Source of the DNA: REEB506 sp040381035
GTDB lineage: Bacteria; Pseudomonadota; Alphaproteobacteria; Caulobacterales; Aquidulcibacteraceae
DNA length: 10,872 bases
Assembly: GCA_040381035.1 (NCBI GenBank)
Contig: JBEIHY010000103.1
Coordinates: 1-10,872, forward strand
Reading direction: 5' to 3'
Shown: positions 1 through 7,535 of the stretch, in pieces
Position numbering within the stretch: the first letter of the stretch is position 1
Layout of the letters: each line of letters begins with the position of its first letter
The notes under the pieces: generated by a model
The model's database searches: none
What the model saw: only the letters and a program-made list of their open reading frames with translations
What the model was told of the DNA's origin: nothing
Made by a program: the position numbers and the translations under genes

Positions 1-1080
1 AGACCGAAAACCTCTGGGGAGTCAAATCCCGCACCGGAGCAAGGGTCCTTGCGCGCCAATCCATCAATCCCGGACAGTCGCTTGGGCCGCGCGAAGCGAA
101 GCCCGATTGCGCAAGGATGGGAACGGATGGACGCCATCGCCAACACAATCACGGTCGGCATCGACGTTTCGAAAGACCGGCTAGACATCCACATTCGCGG
201 GACGGGCGAGACGTTCGCGCTCAACCGCGATATCGAAGGCGTGGCGACATTGATCGCACGCCTTGGCCCGATCGCGCCAAAGGCGATCGCGCTTGAAGCC
301 ACAGGCGGCTATGAAACCATAGTTGCCGCCGCATTGGCCGACGCCGGCCTGCCGGTCGTCGTCGTCAATCCGGCCCAAGTACGGGCGTTCGCCAACGCCA
401 TCGGCAAACGCGCCAAGACAGATCCGATCGATGCGGCCGTCATCGCCCACTTTGTCGAAGCCACCGCCCCGGACATTCGCGCCTTCAAAGACGAAGAAAC
501 GCGTCTTTTGGCTGATTTGGTTGGGCGTCGGCGGCAAATCCTGGCGATGATGACTTCGGAGAAGTTGCGCCATCACACAGCCCCAGTACGGGTACAGAAA
601 AGCATCGCGCGGGTCCTCAAAGCGCTCAAACGCGAGCTCGACGGCGTCGACGGCGACATTGATGACGCCATCAAAGCTTCCCCTGCATGGCGCGCAAAAG
701 AGAACTTGCTTTCATCCGTGCCCGGCATCGGCGACGTCATTGCGCGCACGCTCATTGCGGAATTGCCGGAACTCGGCACGCTCAACCGCCGCGAGATCGC
801 CGCCCTCGTCAGTCTGGCGCCGTGGACGCGGCAGTCCGGCAAATGGAAAGGCAAGAGCTTCATAGGCGGCGGTCGTGCTTCGGTACGAACGGCTTTGATC
901 ATGGGCGCACTGGTTGGTGCAAGGTACAACCCCACCCTCAAAGCCTTCCGCGATCACCTGGTCGCCAACGGCAAGCCCAACATGCTCGCACTCGCCGCCA
1001 CAGCCCGAAACTCCTCACCATCCTCAACGCAATCCTTCGAGATCAATCGCCATGGCAGCCAAAAACGCTTGACCAGAAAG
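1..1080 (+). mobile_element. IS110-family insertion sequence (partial or decayed; both ends uncertain)
   Basis: The stretch holds a structured leader followed by a DEDD/Ser recombinase gene, the organisation of the IS110 group, whose guide (bridge) RNA lies upstream of the recombinase. IS110 elements usually lack long terminal inverted repeats, so neither end can be placed by eye. The left end may lie before the window. The right limit given here is simply where recognisable recombinase homology stops in the shifted frame. The recombinase gene has a frameshift near its C-terminus, so this copy may be inactive. Confidence 0.6.
40..117 (+). ncRNA. Structured leader of the IS110 element, candidate bridge RNA segment
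   Basis: TCCTTGCGC at 46-54 is the exact reverse complement of GCGCAAGGA at 109-117. The stem continues after a 3-nt bulge as AATC (58-61) pairing with GATT (105-108). Inside it, CGCTT (79-83) can pair with AAGCG (94-98). IS110-group elements are known to make a structured bridge RNA from this upstream region, with loops that pair with target and donor DNA. Assigning this fold to such an RNA is inference. No target-pairing loops could be tested because the element ends and target are not visible. A 6-bp local hairpin (GCAAGG/CCTTGC, 39-52) competes with the long stem. Confidence 0.35.
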
Positions 1081-1404
1081 ACAGTCGCTCCGTTCAACCG
1101 TCAGCTTGCCGCCTGCATGCCGCCCGGATCCACGCCGCGATCTGGGCGCCGCAGTCGTCGTCGCGCAACGGCTTTACCGTCCTCCGCTCCGCTGCGGCCA
1201 GAGGTGTGCGCCGCCGCCCGCCCCGCCGGTTGGGCTCGCGTCGCCGGGGCGGTGAGCATGGGCCTGCGTGAAAGCTTCGCATCCGGTGACGGGAGATCGT
1301 CGCCATGCGCTCCGCGAAAACTGCTCCGCATTCATCATCAGAAGGTTGACATCCAACCCCGTCGCTTTCCTCAGCACGGTCATTTGCCGATCCGGACTCG
1401 CTGA
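127..1404 (+). CDS. IS110-family transposase (DEDD/Ser recombinase), C-terminus frameshifted
   Basis: This is an RNA-guided recombinase that moves the IS110 element. The N-terminal RuvC-like DEDD domain shows D13 (GIDVSK), E57 (ALEATGGYE), D99 and D102 (KTDPIDA). The C-terminal domain has the helix-hairpin-helix-like VPGIGDVIA (198-206) and GGGRASVRTAL with the likely catalytic serine S252. The ATG at 127 is chosen over the TTG at 49 because family homology starts at MDAIANTITVGIDVSK and AAGGA lies at 113-117. After residue ~294 the reading ARNSSPSS replaces the expected ARKLLTILNAILRDQSPWQ, which appears intact in the frame beginning at 1008. One base is therefore missing near 1007, and the last ~100 residues of this 425-aa reading are not family-like. 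Both catalytic centres survive, but loss of the C-terminal tail may abolish activity. Confidence 0.85.
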   Translation: MDAIANTITVGIDVSKDRLDIHIRGTGETFALNRDIEGVATLIARLGPIAPKAIALEATGGYETIVAAALADAGLPVVVVNPAQVRAFANAIGKRAKTDPIDAAVIAHFVEATAPDIRAFKDEETRLLADLVGRRRQILAMMTSEKLRHHTAPVRVQKSIARVLKALKRELDGVDGDIDDAIKASPAWRAKENLLSSVPGIGDVIARTLIAELPELGTLNRREIAALVSLAPWTRQSGKWKGKSFIGGGRASVRTALIMGALVGARYNPTLKAFRDHLVANGKPNMLALAATARNSSPSSTQSFEINRHGSQKRLTRKTVAPFNRQLAACMPPGSTPRSGRRSRRRATALPSSAPLRPEVCAAARPAGWARVAGAVSMGLRESFASGDGRSSPCAPRKLLRIHHQKVDIQPRRFPQHGHLPIRTR

Positions 1405-1427
1405 AGTCATGAGCCTGCGTGAACGCT
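1257..1427. repeat. Imperfect 20-bp direct repeat pair
   Basis: The 20-mer at 1257-1276 (CATGGGCCTGCGTGAAAGCT) recurs at 1408-1427 with two differences (CATGAGCCTGCGTGAACGCT), 151 bp apart. CGGTGAC also follows both copies at slightly different distances. The repeats lie in the poorly coding zone downstream of the recombinase. They could be IS-end remnants or an old duplication. No function is assigned. Confidence 0.4.
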
Positions 1428-1902
1428 CTAACCAGCGTCGGTGACCAATTTCGCGACCAGTGTTTCCGGCCGACGTCTGAGGCTATCGGCTGATGGTGAA
1501 AAAAATGAATTGCGATGCCCCTTGTTCCGCAGATCAACACGTGGGCTTAAACTGCGACATCACTCTCTTGTCGAACGGGCACTGCCGGCCAGCGCCGAGG
1601 CGAACATTAAGTGTTCGGATGCCGACGACTCGACAAACACACGCGTATTGAAAGACGATAATGTTTGCCGTCCTAGGCGAGCACCAGCAAGTACAGGGGC
1701 GTCGTCAGCCGCTCACGAAATAGGGGCGGGCGAAAATGCGCCCCATGGGATCTTCATTCATGCTTCTATTCCCAATCGAGCAGATCATTGGGACCGCATT
1801 CGCGGGCGTTTGGTTAAGATCGACCTGCGCTGAAGGGCAACGGCGCGCCGTCTCGTTTCGCGAATACGGGCGGACCGTCACCGATCCGCCCGGCCCGGCC
1901 GC
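1405..1902. other. Gene-poor spacer between the IS110 element and the receptor gene
   Basis: No reading frame here resembles a known family. The plus-strand frame 1441-1833 starts with GTG, has no clear ribosome binding site and reads as low-information sequence. A 52-codon frame (1493-1651) is similarly unsupported. A weak hairpin GGGGCG/CGCCCC lies at 1723-1744. The composition is less GC-rich and less codon-structured than the operon to the right, consistent with decayed mobile DNA joined to the locus boundary. Confidence 0.45.
1868..1891 (-). terminator. Possible terminator hairpin after the receptor gene
   Basis: GGGCGGA (1868-1874) and TCCGCCC (1885-1891) form a perfect 7-bp stem with a 10-nt loop, 11 nt beyond the receptor stop codon in its direction of transcription. 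No clear U-tract follows, so it would be an atypical intrinsic terminator or just an mRNA 3' end stabiliser. Confidence 0.35.
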
Positions 1903-4362
1903 TTAGCGCTTCAGGCTGACTTTCACGCCGGCGATCCGCGGCGGCTGGTAGCTTGCCTGCAATGCGCCGCCACCGCCCCATACGGCGCGGTTCTTGATGG
2001 TTTCGTCTGAGACGTTGTCGACGAAAGCGCGCACCGTCAGGCGTTCGTTTGGCTCCCACATCAGTGACAGGTCAGCCTTGGCATAGGCGGACGTGCGGTC
2101 GAGGCTGACATTGTAAACCGTGCCGAAGAATTCGTCGGAATAGGTGATGACGGCCATCGGCGTCAGCTTGCCCATCGATCCAAGGTCGAAACCAAAGGAC
2201 GCATAAACAGAGCCGCTATAGCTGGGGCTATAAGGGATTTTGTTTCCGGAAAGATCGCAGCCGAAGGCGGTCAGCGATGGGGCCACGATCCGGCAGCCTT
2301 TCAGTCCCGGCGGCAACAGCGCAGGATTGATCACCCCTGGGCTGGACACGGGGCTGACGAAACCGCCCGGCAGCGGCACATCTTTGAACGCGGTGTATTC
2401 GGCGTTCAGGAACGACATCGCCGCACCCAGCGTGAGCTTGTCGGTGGCCAGGAATTCGGTTTCGATCTCCAGGCCGTAGGATTCGGCCTCTGCGGCGTTG
2501 AACACGACTGACAGCGTGGTTGCCCCGGTCGGAATCTGGCGCTGTTCCTGCAGATCTTCGTACTTGTTGAAAAACGCCGCCAAGTTCAAACGCAAGCGTC
2601 CATCCATGAACTGGTTCTTCGAGCCGATTTCATAGGCTGTTACTTCTTCCGGTTGGAATGCTTGGACCTGTTCGGCCGTGGAGGTGTTGAAACCGCCCGA
2701 ACGGAAGCCGGTGCTGATCGAGCCATACAGCAGATTATCGTCGCTCAGCTTATAATCGACGGCAAGGCGGCCAGTGGTCTTCTCAAACGTCTTGTTCAAT
2801 TGCGTCACGGTTTGGCCGGCGACGGCGGAAAAGTTGAACGGCACCGCGTTGGCGAGTTCCACGCCGATGGCGTTGGCGGCGCTTTGTGCAACCGGACGCA
2901 GAACGCGGAAGGTCTTATCGTCCTCGGTTTGGCGCAGGCCGGCAGTGAACTTCAACCGATCTGTGGCCTTGAATTCCGCCTGGGCGTAGAAGGCGTTGGA
3001 TTCCGTAACGACACGCTGATCGTCATAGAAGGAGCCGCCAAAAGGCACGCCGCCATTGACGCTGGCGCCGTTCACTACCGGCGCGAATTGCTGGTTGATG
3101 AATAGGCCCTGCAGCTTGTCCTTCAGATAATAATAGCCGGCGACGACTTGCAGCGGGCCATCCCATTGCGACAGCAGTTGGAATTCCTGCGTTGTGGTCT
3201 CGGCGGTGGTGCGTTGAAAATCGGCGCCAATAGTGTTGCGCGAAAAGTCGGTGTCTTGGAAGCGGTCGGCAGCGAAATCAACATAGCCGGTGATGGAGCG
3301 CAGCGCCACCGGACCGAGGCTCCAGTTGATTTCGCCGGTGTAGCCGGTTTTTTCCGTGTCGCGTATCCCTTTGAAGTCATTGTCGATCGTGAAGGCGTCG
3401 TTGCTGGCAAAGATCGGCACGCCAAGGTCTTGAACGCCCGCCAGTCCTGGATTGTCATCCACACCGTCGCGGTTTCCTGGCCGCGTATTCAGCGTCAACG
3501 GCGTGGAATTGAACACGGCTTGACCCAGCGTCGGATTATAATAGCTGCCCACGAGCTTGTAACCAAACGCCGATCCGCCATTGCCTTTCTGGCGGGCGCG
3601 ATCGACGCGCAGCGTGACATCAATTGTCGACGTCGGCTCCAGCCGCAACGAGCCGCGGACATAGGTCAGGTCTTCGTCGAACAGATCGCCGTTGCTGCGG
3701 AAGGCGTTTTCGACATAGCCGTCGCCATCGGCGCGGGCGGCCGCGATCCGCACGGCGGCCTTATCGCCGAGGGGAGCATTGACCATGCCTTCGAGACGAT
3801 AATTGTTGAATGAGCTGTATTGGCCGCTGAGCGCGTAATCGACGACGCCGAGCTTGGGCGTCGCGGTCACGATGGCGATGTTGCCGCCAAACGTATTGCG
3901 GCCAAACAGGGTGCCTTGCGGGCCGCGCTGCACTTCCACGCGTTCAACATCGACGAAACCAAGAAGGGCCTGAGAGGCGCGCGATTGATAAATGCCGTCG
4001 ACGAAATAGCCGATCGTAGTGTCGCCATTCACGCCGACATTCTCGGTGCGCACGCCGCGCATGGCCGGGCGGGCATCGGTGCCGCTGCGTCCGAAGGTGA
4101 AGCCGGGCGTGACCGTGTCGATTCGCGACAGGTCGGTGATGCCGCGTTTTTCAAGGGTCTGGGCGGTGACGGCGGTGACCGACAGCGGCACGTCCTGGAG
4201 GCGTTCGGCGCGGCGCTGGGCGGTGACGATGACTTCTTCGGTTTGGCCGGCAGCGCCTGTCGGGGGCGTTGCCGGTGTTTGCGCAAGCGCAAGGCCGGGG
4301 GCCGACAACAAGGCAACGGCGCCAGCCATTGTCGCAAAACGCATCTCAATTTGACGAGCCAT
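1903..4362 (-). CDS. TonB-dependent outer-membrane receptor
   Basis: This is an 819-aa outer-membrane importer powered by TonB/ExbBD, which are not in the window. A Sec signal peptide covers residues 1-28 (MARQIEMRF, hydrophobic core, ALAQ). The TonB box EEVIVTA is at 42-48. The plug domain, about 50-170, carries RLQDVPLSVTAV and the conserved VEVQRGPQGTLFGRNTFGG (143-160). The remainder is a beta-barrel with alternating strands and a C-terminal RAFVDNVSDE segment. The style is that of the large sphingomonad/Caulobacter receptor group, which takes up many organic compounds as well as siderophores, so the ligand cannot be read from the sequence. Its place downstream of the catabolic genes suggests uptake of their substrate. 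The protein ends in VSLKR, without the usual terminal aromatic residue. The start is supported by GGGAGGAAG just upstream. Confidence 0.93.
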   Translation of the reverse strand: MARQIEMRFATMAGAVALLSAPGLALAQTPATPPTGAAGQTEEVIVTAQRRAERLQDVPLSVTAVTAQTLEKRGITDLSRIDTVTPGFTFGRSGTDARPAMRGVRTENVGVNGDTTIGYFVDGIYQSRASQALLGFVDVERVEVQRGPQGTLFGRNTFGGNIAIVTATPKLGVVDYALSGQYSSFNNYRLEGMVNAPLGDKAAVRIAAARADGDGYVENAFRSNGDLFDEDLTYVRGSLRLEPTSTIDVTLRVDRARQKGNGGSAFGYKLVGSYYNPTLGQAVFNSTPLTLNTRPGNRDGVDDNPGLAGVQDLGVPIFASNDAFTIDNDFKGIRDTEKTGYTGEINWSLGPVALRSITGYVDFAADRFQDTDFSRNTIGADFQRTTAETTTQEFQLLSQWDGPLQVVAGYYYLKDKLQGLFINQQFAPVVNGASVNGGVPFGGSFYDDQRVVTESNAFYAQAEFKATDRLKFTAGLRQTEDDKTFRVLRPVAQSAANAIGVELANAVPFNFSAVAGQTVTQLNKTFEKTTGRLAVDYKLSDDNLLYGSISTGFRSGGFNTSTAEQVQAFQPEEVTAYEIGSKNQFMDGRLRLNLAAFFNKYEDLQEQRQIPTGATTLSVVFNAAEAESYGLEIETEFLATDKLTLGAAMSFLNAEYTAFKDVPLPGGFVSPVSSPGVINPALLPPGLKGCRIVAPSLTAFGCDLSGNKIPYSPSYSGSVYASFGFDLGSMGKLTPMAVITYSDEFFGTVYNVSLDRTSAYAKADLSLMWEPNERLTVRAFVDNVSDETIKNRAVWGGGGALQASYQPPRIAGVKVSLKR

Positions 4363-4364
4363 AG

Positions 4365-4374
4365 CTTCCTCCCT
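4365..4374 (-). promoter_or_regulatory. Strong ribosome binding site of the receptor gene
   Basis: Read on the minus strand, AGGGAGGAAG ends 2 nt before the ATG at 4362, with GGAGG at the usual distance. It fixes the start at Met1 rather than at the internal Met7 or Met12. Such a strong site fits a highly produced outer-membrane protein. Confidence 0.7.
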
Positions 4375-4497
4375 CAGGGCGTCCTGCGCCCGCCGCTTGC
4401 CCCGCGAAAACCGGCCAAAAGGGTCGGCGACGCAGGCGCAGTCACCTACTCTCGCTTAGAGTGAAGGCTCATTTGAGCATGCGCGCAAGACCAATCG

Positions 4498-4511
4498 TGC
4501 ATGCGCATGCG
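4498..4511. promoter_or_regulatory. Palindromic operator candidate O2 upstream of the receptor gene
   Basis: TGCATGCGCATGCG contains the perfect 12-bp palindrome GCATGCGCATGC (4499-4510) centred on CG, the usual centre of LacI-family operators. It lies in the 192-bp gap before the receptor gene and nearly matches the site at 8859-8874. A degenerate sequence, TTGAGCATGCGCGCAA (4473-4488), lies 24 bp away and shares the outer TTG and GCAA. Binding by the LacI-family protein at 6492-7535 is inference. No confident -35/-10 pair could be chosen. Confidence 0.55.
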
Positions 4512-4530
4512 TTGAATGGCGCGTTCGGCC

Positions 4531-4545
4531 TGGGGTGTTGCCCCA
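4531..4545 (-). terminator. Small hairpin after the aldolase gene
   Basis: TGGGG (4531-4535) and CCCCA (4541-4545) form a 5-bp stem with a 5-nt loop, starting 9 nt beyond the aldolase stop codon. No U-run follows in the direction of transcription, so it is at best a weak pause or attenuation site between the enzyme operon and the receptor gene. Confidence 0.25.
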
Positions 4546-4554
4546 ATGCACGCT

Positions 4555-5322
4555 TTAAGGGCTTGAGCGCACCTGCGCGGCCAGCACGCGGGCGCCGGCA
4601 ACGAGAAAAGCGTGATCCGACGACAGCAGAAACAGGCTCGCCCCGGCCGCGCGCCAGCGCGGGATCTCCGCCAGGTCCGGGGTAAACATGCCCACACACA
4701 GGCCGCGGGCGGCCCCGGCGGCCACGATCCGCTCCACCGCCGCGATGACGCGCTCAGCCTTGGGCGAGATTTCGCCCAGCGACACGGTCAAGTCGGCGCG
4801 GCCGATAAACAGCGCGTCGAGGCCCGGCGTGGCAGCAATGGCGTCAATCTCGTCGAGCGCCTCGCGGTCTTCGATCTGGGCGATCACGCCGACCTCTTGA
4901 GCAGCGGCGGTGAGGATATCGGCCATCGATTTAGACCCATAGCCGGCTGCGCGGGTGGAGCCGGCAAAGCCGCGCCCGCCCGGGCCATACCGGCAGGCCG
5001 CGACCGCGGCGGCGGCCTCCGCGGCGCTGCGCACATGCGGAATCAAAACGCCTGCCGCCCCAAGATCGAACGCGTTCAGAATCGCTTCTGGCGCAGCGCT
5101 TGTGGGCCGCACCAGCGCGGCCTGCCCCGTGGCGCGCGCTGCGAGCAAGCACAGATCAAGATCGCCGCGGTCAAACGGCGCATGTTCGGCATCGAGGCAC
5201 ACAAGATCCAATCCGCCGTTGGCCAGCGCCTCCACGACGCTGGGATGCGGGGTTTTGATGAAGGTGCCAACAAGCAGCGCCCGCGCGGCGAGCTGCGCCT
5301 TGAGCTGCGCCGCCGGGCTCAT
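4555..5322 (-). CDS. HpcH/HpaI-family class II aldolase
   Basis: This 255-aa protein has the full length of the HpcH/HpaI aldolase family, metal-dependent TIM-barrel enzymes that reversibly split 2-keto-3-deoxy or 4-hydroxy-2-keto acids into pyruvate (or a related keto acid) and an aldehyde. Family landmarks are GTFIKTPHPSVVEALA (19-34), LDAEHAPFD with the probable catalytic base H47, R72 in LVRP, AGVLIPHVRS (90-99), YGPGGRG (112-118), the metal ligand E151 in AQIEDREA and the metal ligand D177 in FIGRADL. Its start overlaps the preceding stop by 4 nt (ATGA), so it is translationally coupled to the MetE-like gene. The aldehyde partner cannot be predicted. It most likely performs the carbon-chain cleavage of this pathway. 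Confidence 0.9.
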   Translation of the reverse strand: MSPAAQLKAQLAARALLVGTFIKTPHPSVVEALANGGLDLVCLDAEHAPFDRGDLDLCLLAARATGQAALVRPTSAAPEAILNAFDLGAAGVLIPHVRSAAEAAAAVAACRYGPGGRGFAGSTRAAGYGSKSMADILTAAAQEVGVIAQIEDREALDEIDAIAATPGLDALFIGRADLTVSLGEISPKAERVIAAVERIVAAGAARGLCVGMFTPDLAEIPRWRAAGASLFLLSSDHAFLVAGARVLAAQVRSSP

Positions 5323-6470
5323 GCGCGGCCCCAGAGTTTGGCGCTAGCGATCGCTGCGCCCTGCGCCAGGCTTTTGAACTTTGCCCAAACGATATCGGGA
5401 TCGACCAGGCCAAAGCCGGCAAAGGTCGAAAAGCCGCAATCACTGCCAGCGATGACGCGCTCGCGGCCCACGACATTGGCGAACCGCACAATGCGTTGGG
5501 CGACCGCTTCGGGGTGTTCGATAAAATTCGTCGTGCTGTCGAGCATGCCGGGAATGAAGACCAAATCTTCCGGCAGGTCGGCATTCTCAAACCGCTCCCA
5601 TTCGTGGCAATGGCGCGGATTGCAGCTTTCATAACTCCAGGCGCCAGTCTTGAGGCGGCTGACGATCGGAAACAGCATCTCCACCGGAATATCGTGATGA
5701 TGCGGGCCCTCATAATTGCCCCAGCAGGTGTGGACCCGGATGCGGTCTTTCGGGATGTCGGCGAGCGCTTCGTTCATCACATCGACATGCAGATGCGCCA
5801 TGGTGATGAAGTCCGCGTCGGACTTGTCTTTGTACATCATGTTGCGGCCGAGCGCTAAGTCGGGGCAGTCGAGTTGCAGAATGAAACCGGCGGCGACAAT
5901 CGCTTCATATTCGGGCTTCATCGCCGCAGCGAGCGCTTCCAGATAGGCGCGTTGGCTGTCGTAATGGCGATTGGGCTGAAACAGCGCGATCACGCCGGGC
6001 GAGGCGGCGGCGAGAAAGCCGGCGCTTGGCTTTGTTGCGGCGACGGCCGCGCCAAACCGCGCCAGATCGGCGCGCAGCGGCGCATTATCTTTGATCGCGA
6101 TCGGGCCCACGCACATCGGCCGGCGATAGGTGGGCGTGCCGCCGCCTTTGGATTGGCGCGCCATGAAGCGAGGAAAATCCTCCAGGTCACGCGGCGGCGT
6201 GCGCGGGCTGTCGCCGTCAAAGCCGGTGAGTCGATCTTTCACATAGGTGGCGTAGGAGATCTTACTCATCTCGCCGTCGGAGATGATGTCGATGCCGGCG
6301 CCGACCTGGGCGGCGGCGATGTCATGCACGGCGCGGTCGAGGCTGGCGTCAAACGCGGCGGGGTCAAAAGCAAGGCCCATCTCGCGCGCATTCAGGCCCG
6401 CGGAGACATCGTCCGGGCGCGGCAGGCTGCCGACATGGGTGGTGCGAATACGCGACATCGGCGTTGTCAT
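5319..6470 (-). CDS. MetE C-domain-like zinc methyl/alkyl-transferase (cobalamin-independent methionine synthase II family)
   Basis: This 383-aa protein covers only the C-terminal catalytic barrel of cobalamin-independent methionine synthase; the large N-terminal half of MetE is absent. It opens with the family start RTTHVGSLPRP (9-19). The zinc site is recognisable: H247 and C249 in HTCWGNYEGPHHHD, a likely E281 in SYESCNPRHC, and C345 in GSDCGFST. DCPDLALGRN (201-210) is also typical. Known members of this fold use zinc to activate a thiol as nucleophile: homocysteine in methionine synthase, coenzyme M in epoxyalkane:CoM transferase. Lying 21 bp after the regulator and overlapping the aldolase gene by 4 nt, it is probably catabolic rather than biosynthetic. 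Its true acceptor and donor are unknown. It may be named methionine synthase in databases, but I doubt that role here. Confidence 0.85.
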   Translation of the reverse strand: MTTPMSRIRTTHVGSLPRPDDVSAGLNAREMGLAFDPAAFDASLDRAVHDIAAAQVGAGIDIISDGEMSKISYATYVKDRLTGFDGDSPRTPPRDLEDFPRFMARQSKGGGTPTYRRPMCVGPIAIKDNAPLRADLARFGAAVAATKPSAGFLAAASPGVIALFQPNRHYDSQRAYLEALAAAMKPEYEAIVAAGFILQLDCPDLALGRNMMYKDKSDADFITMAHLHVDVMNEALADIPKDRIRVHTCWGNYEGPHHHDIPVEMLFPIVSRLKTGAWSYESCNPRHCHEWERFENADLPEDLVFIPGMLDSTTNFIEHPEAVAQRIVRFANVVGRERVIAGSDCGFSTFAGFGLVDPDIVWAKFKSLAQGAAIASAKLWGRA

Positions 6471-6491
6471 GGCATGGCTTTCTTTGCAGTG

Positions 6492-7535
6492 TCAGTCGTC
6501 GCCATCTTGATCGGCGGCGGCGCGCGGAGCCGAGGCGCCGGGCACGAAATCCGCCAAGAATGTGCGCCGTTCGGCCGGGCGTTCAGGGTCTTCGATGCGC
6601 GCAAACAGGATATCGACCGCGGCTTCGGCCATGCGCTCCACCGGCTGACGCATCGTGGCCAAGTCATAGGCAAGCCAGCGCCCCGCGCCAAAGCCGTCAA
6701 ACCCGACAATCGACAAGCGGTCCTCATCCATCATCGGCCGGCAATGGCGTGCCGCGTCCAAGGCGCCAAGCGCCATGGCGTCATTGGCGCACACGATTGC
6801 GTCGAGATCGACGGTCTCTGCGAGCAATTGGCGCAAACCTTCAACGCCGCTTTGGTAGGTATAGTCGCCGCGAACGATCTGCGGCGCCGGTAGATCAAGC
6901 GCCTGCATCTGACGGAGAATCCCATCAACGCGCATGCGCGCCACCCACGAACCTTCCGGCCCGGCGATCACGCCAAAGCGGCGCGCGCCGGCACGCCACA
7001 GCGCCCGCACCAGCCGGCCCTCCCCTTCGACATGATCAACGCTGACGGCGCTGACATGGCGCGTTTCCGGCGCGCCATTGTACAGCACCAGCGGCACGTT
7101 CTGTTCCTCAAAGGCGCGCTCATGGGCTTTCGACAAGGTTGTGCAGGCCACGACGCCATCGACCTGGTAAGTCCAAATCTGGTCAAGCAGCGCGTTGAGT
7201 TCGCTGGCGTCGAGGAAGCTGAACAGCAACACCCGCGAGCCGCGCAGCGCGCACTGGCGGGTGATCTCCATCGCCAATTCCGGATAATAGGCGTTGGTTG
7301 CATTGGCGAGCACGAGCCCGATGAGATTGGAGCGCCGCGTGATAAGGGAGCGGGCCAACGCATTGGGCTGATAGTTCAACGCCCGCGCCGCGCTCAGCAC
7401 GCGCCGACGGGTTTCTTCGGAGATGCTGCCATCGGGCGAAAACGCCCGGCTGACCGCCGATTGCGAGACGCCCGCGCTTGCCGCGACATCATAAGACGTC
7501 GCCCGCGGGCGGAGTTCACGCGGCTTTTTGGCCAT
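6492..7535 (-). CDS. LacI-family transcriptional regulator
   Basis: This 347-aa repressor-type protein has an N-terminal helix-turn-helix, TSYDVAASAGVSQSAVSRAF (13-32), a hinge segment, NALARSL (58-64), and a periplasmic-binding-protein-like sensor domain from about 68 onwards (NLIGLVLAN, then VDGVVACTT and IVGFDGFGAG). The ATG at 7535 is chosen because the DNA-binding domain begins about 12 residues later. An in-frame ATG at 7586 would add 17 unlikely residues. The gene overlaps the 3' end of the dehydrogenase gene by 20 nt, so the regulator is made from the operon it probably controls, which gives autoregulation. The ligand is likely a pathway substrate or intermediate. Candidate operators are at 4498-4511 and 8859-8874. 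Confidence 0.93.
   Translation of the reverse strand: MAKKPRELRPRATSYDVAASAGVSQSAVSRAFSPDGSISEETRRRVLSAARALNYQPNALARSLITRRSNLIGLVLANATNAYYPELAMEITRQCALRGSRVLLFSFLDASELNALLDQIWTYQVDGVVACTTLSKAHERAFEEQNVPLVLYNGAPETRHVSAVSVDHVEGEGRLVRALWRAGARRFGVIAGPEGSWVARMRVDGILRQMQALDLPAPQIVRGDYTYQSGVEGLRQLLAETVDLDAIVCANDAMALGALDAARHCRPMMDEDRLSIVGFDGFGAGRWLAYDLATMRQPVERMAEAAVDILFARIEDPERPAERRTFLADFVPGASAPRAAADQDGDD

Noticed and set aside
1094..1540. Minus-strand 148-codon frame
   Set aside because: Low-complexity arginine-rich reading with no recognised domain or ribosome binding site; it probably results from high GC content.
1493..1651. Possible 52-aa cysteine-containing small protein
   Set aside because: Only a weak GAGG-like site upstream, no recognisable family, and it lies in decayed DNA; kept as a note only.
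3820..4464. Plus-strand 214-codon frame opposite the receptor
   Set aside because: Shadow of the receptor gene; no protein family features.
4612..5634. Plus-strand 340-codon frame opposite the aldolase and MetE-like genes
   Set aside because: Spans two coupled minus-strand genes with intact catalytic motifs, so it is an antisense artefact.
6929..6945. Palindromic GCGCATGCGC as a third operator
   Set aside because: Its centre is AT rather than CG and it lies within the regulator coding sequence; likely chance in GC-rich DNA.
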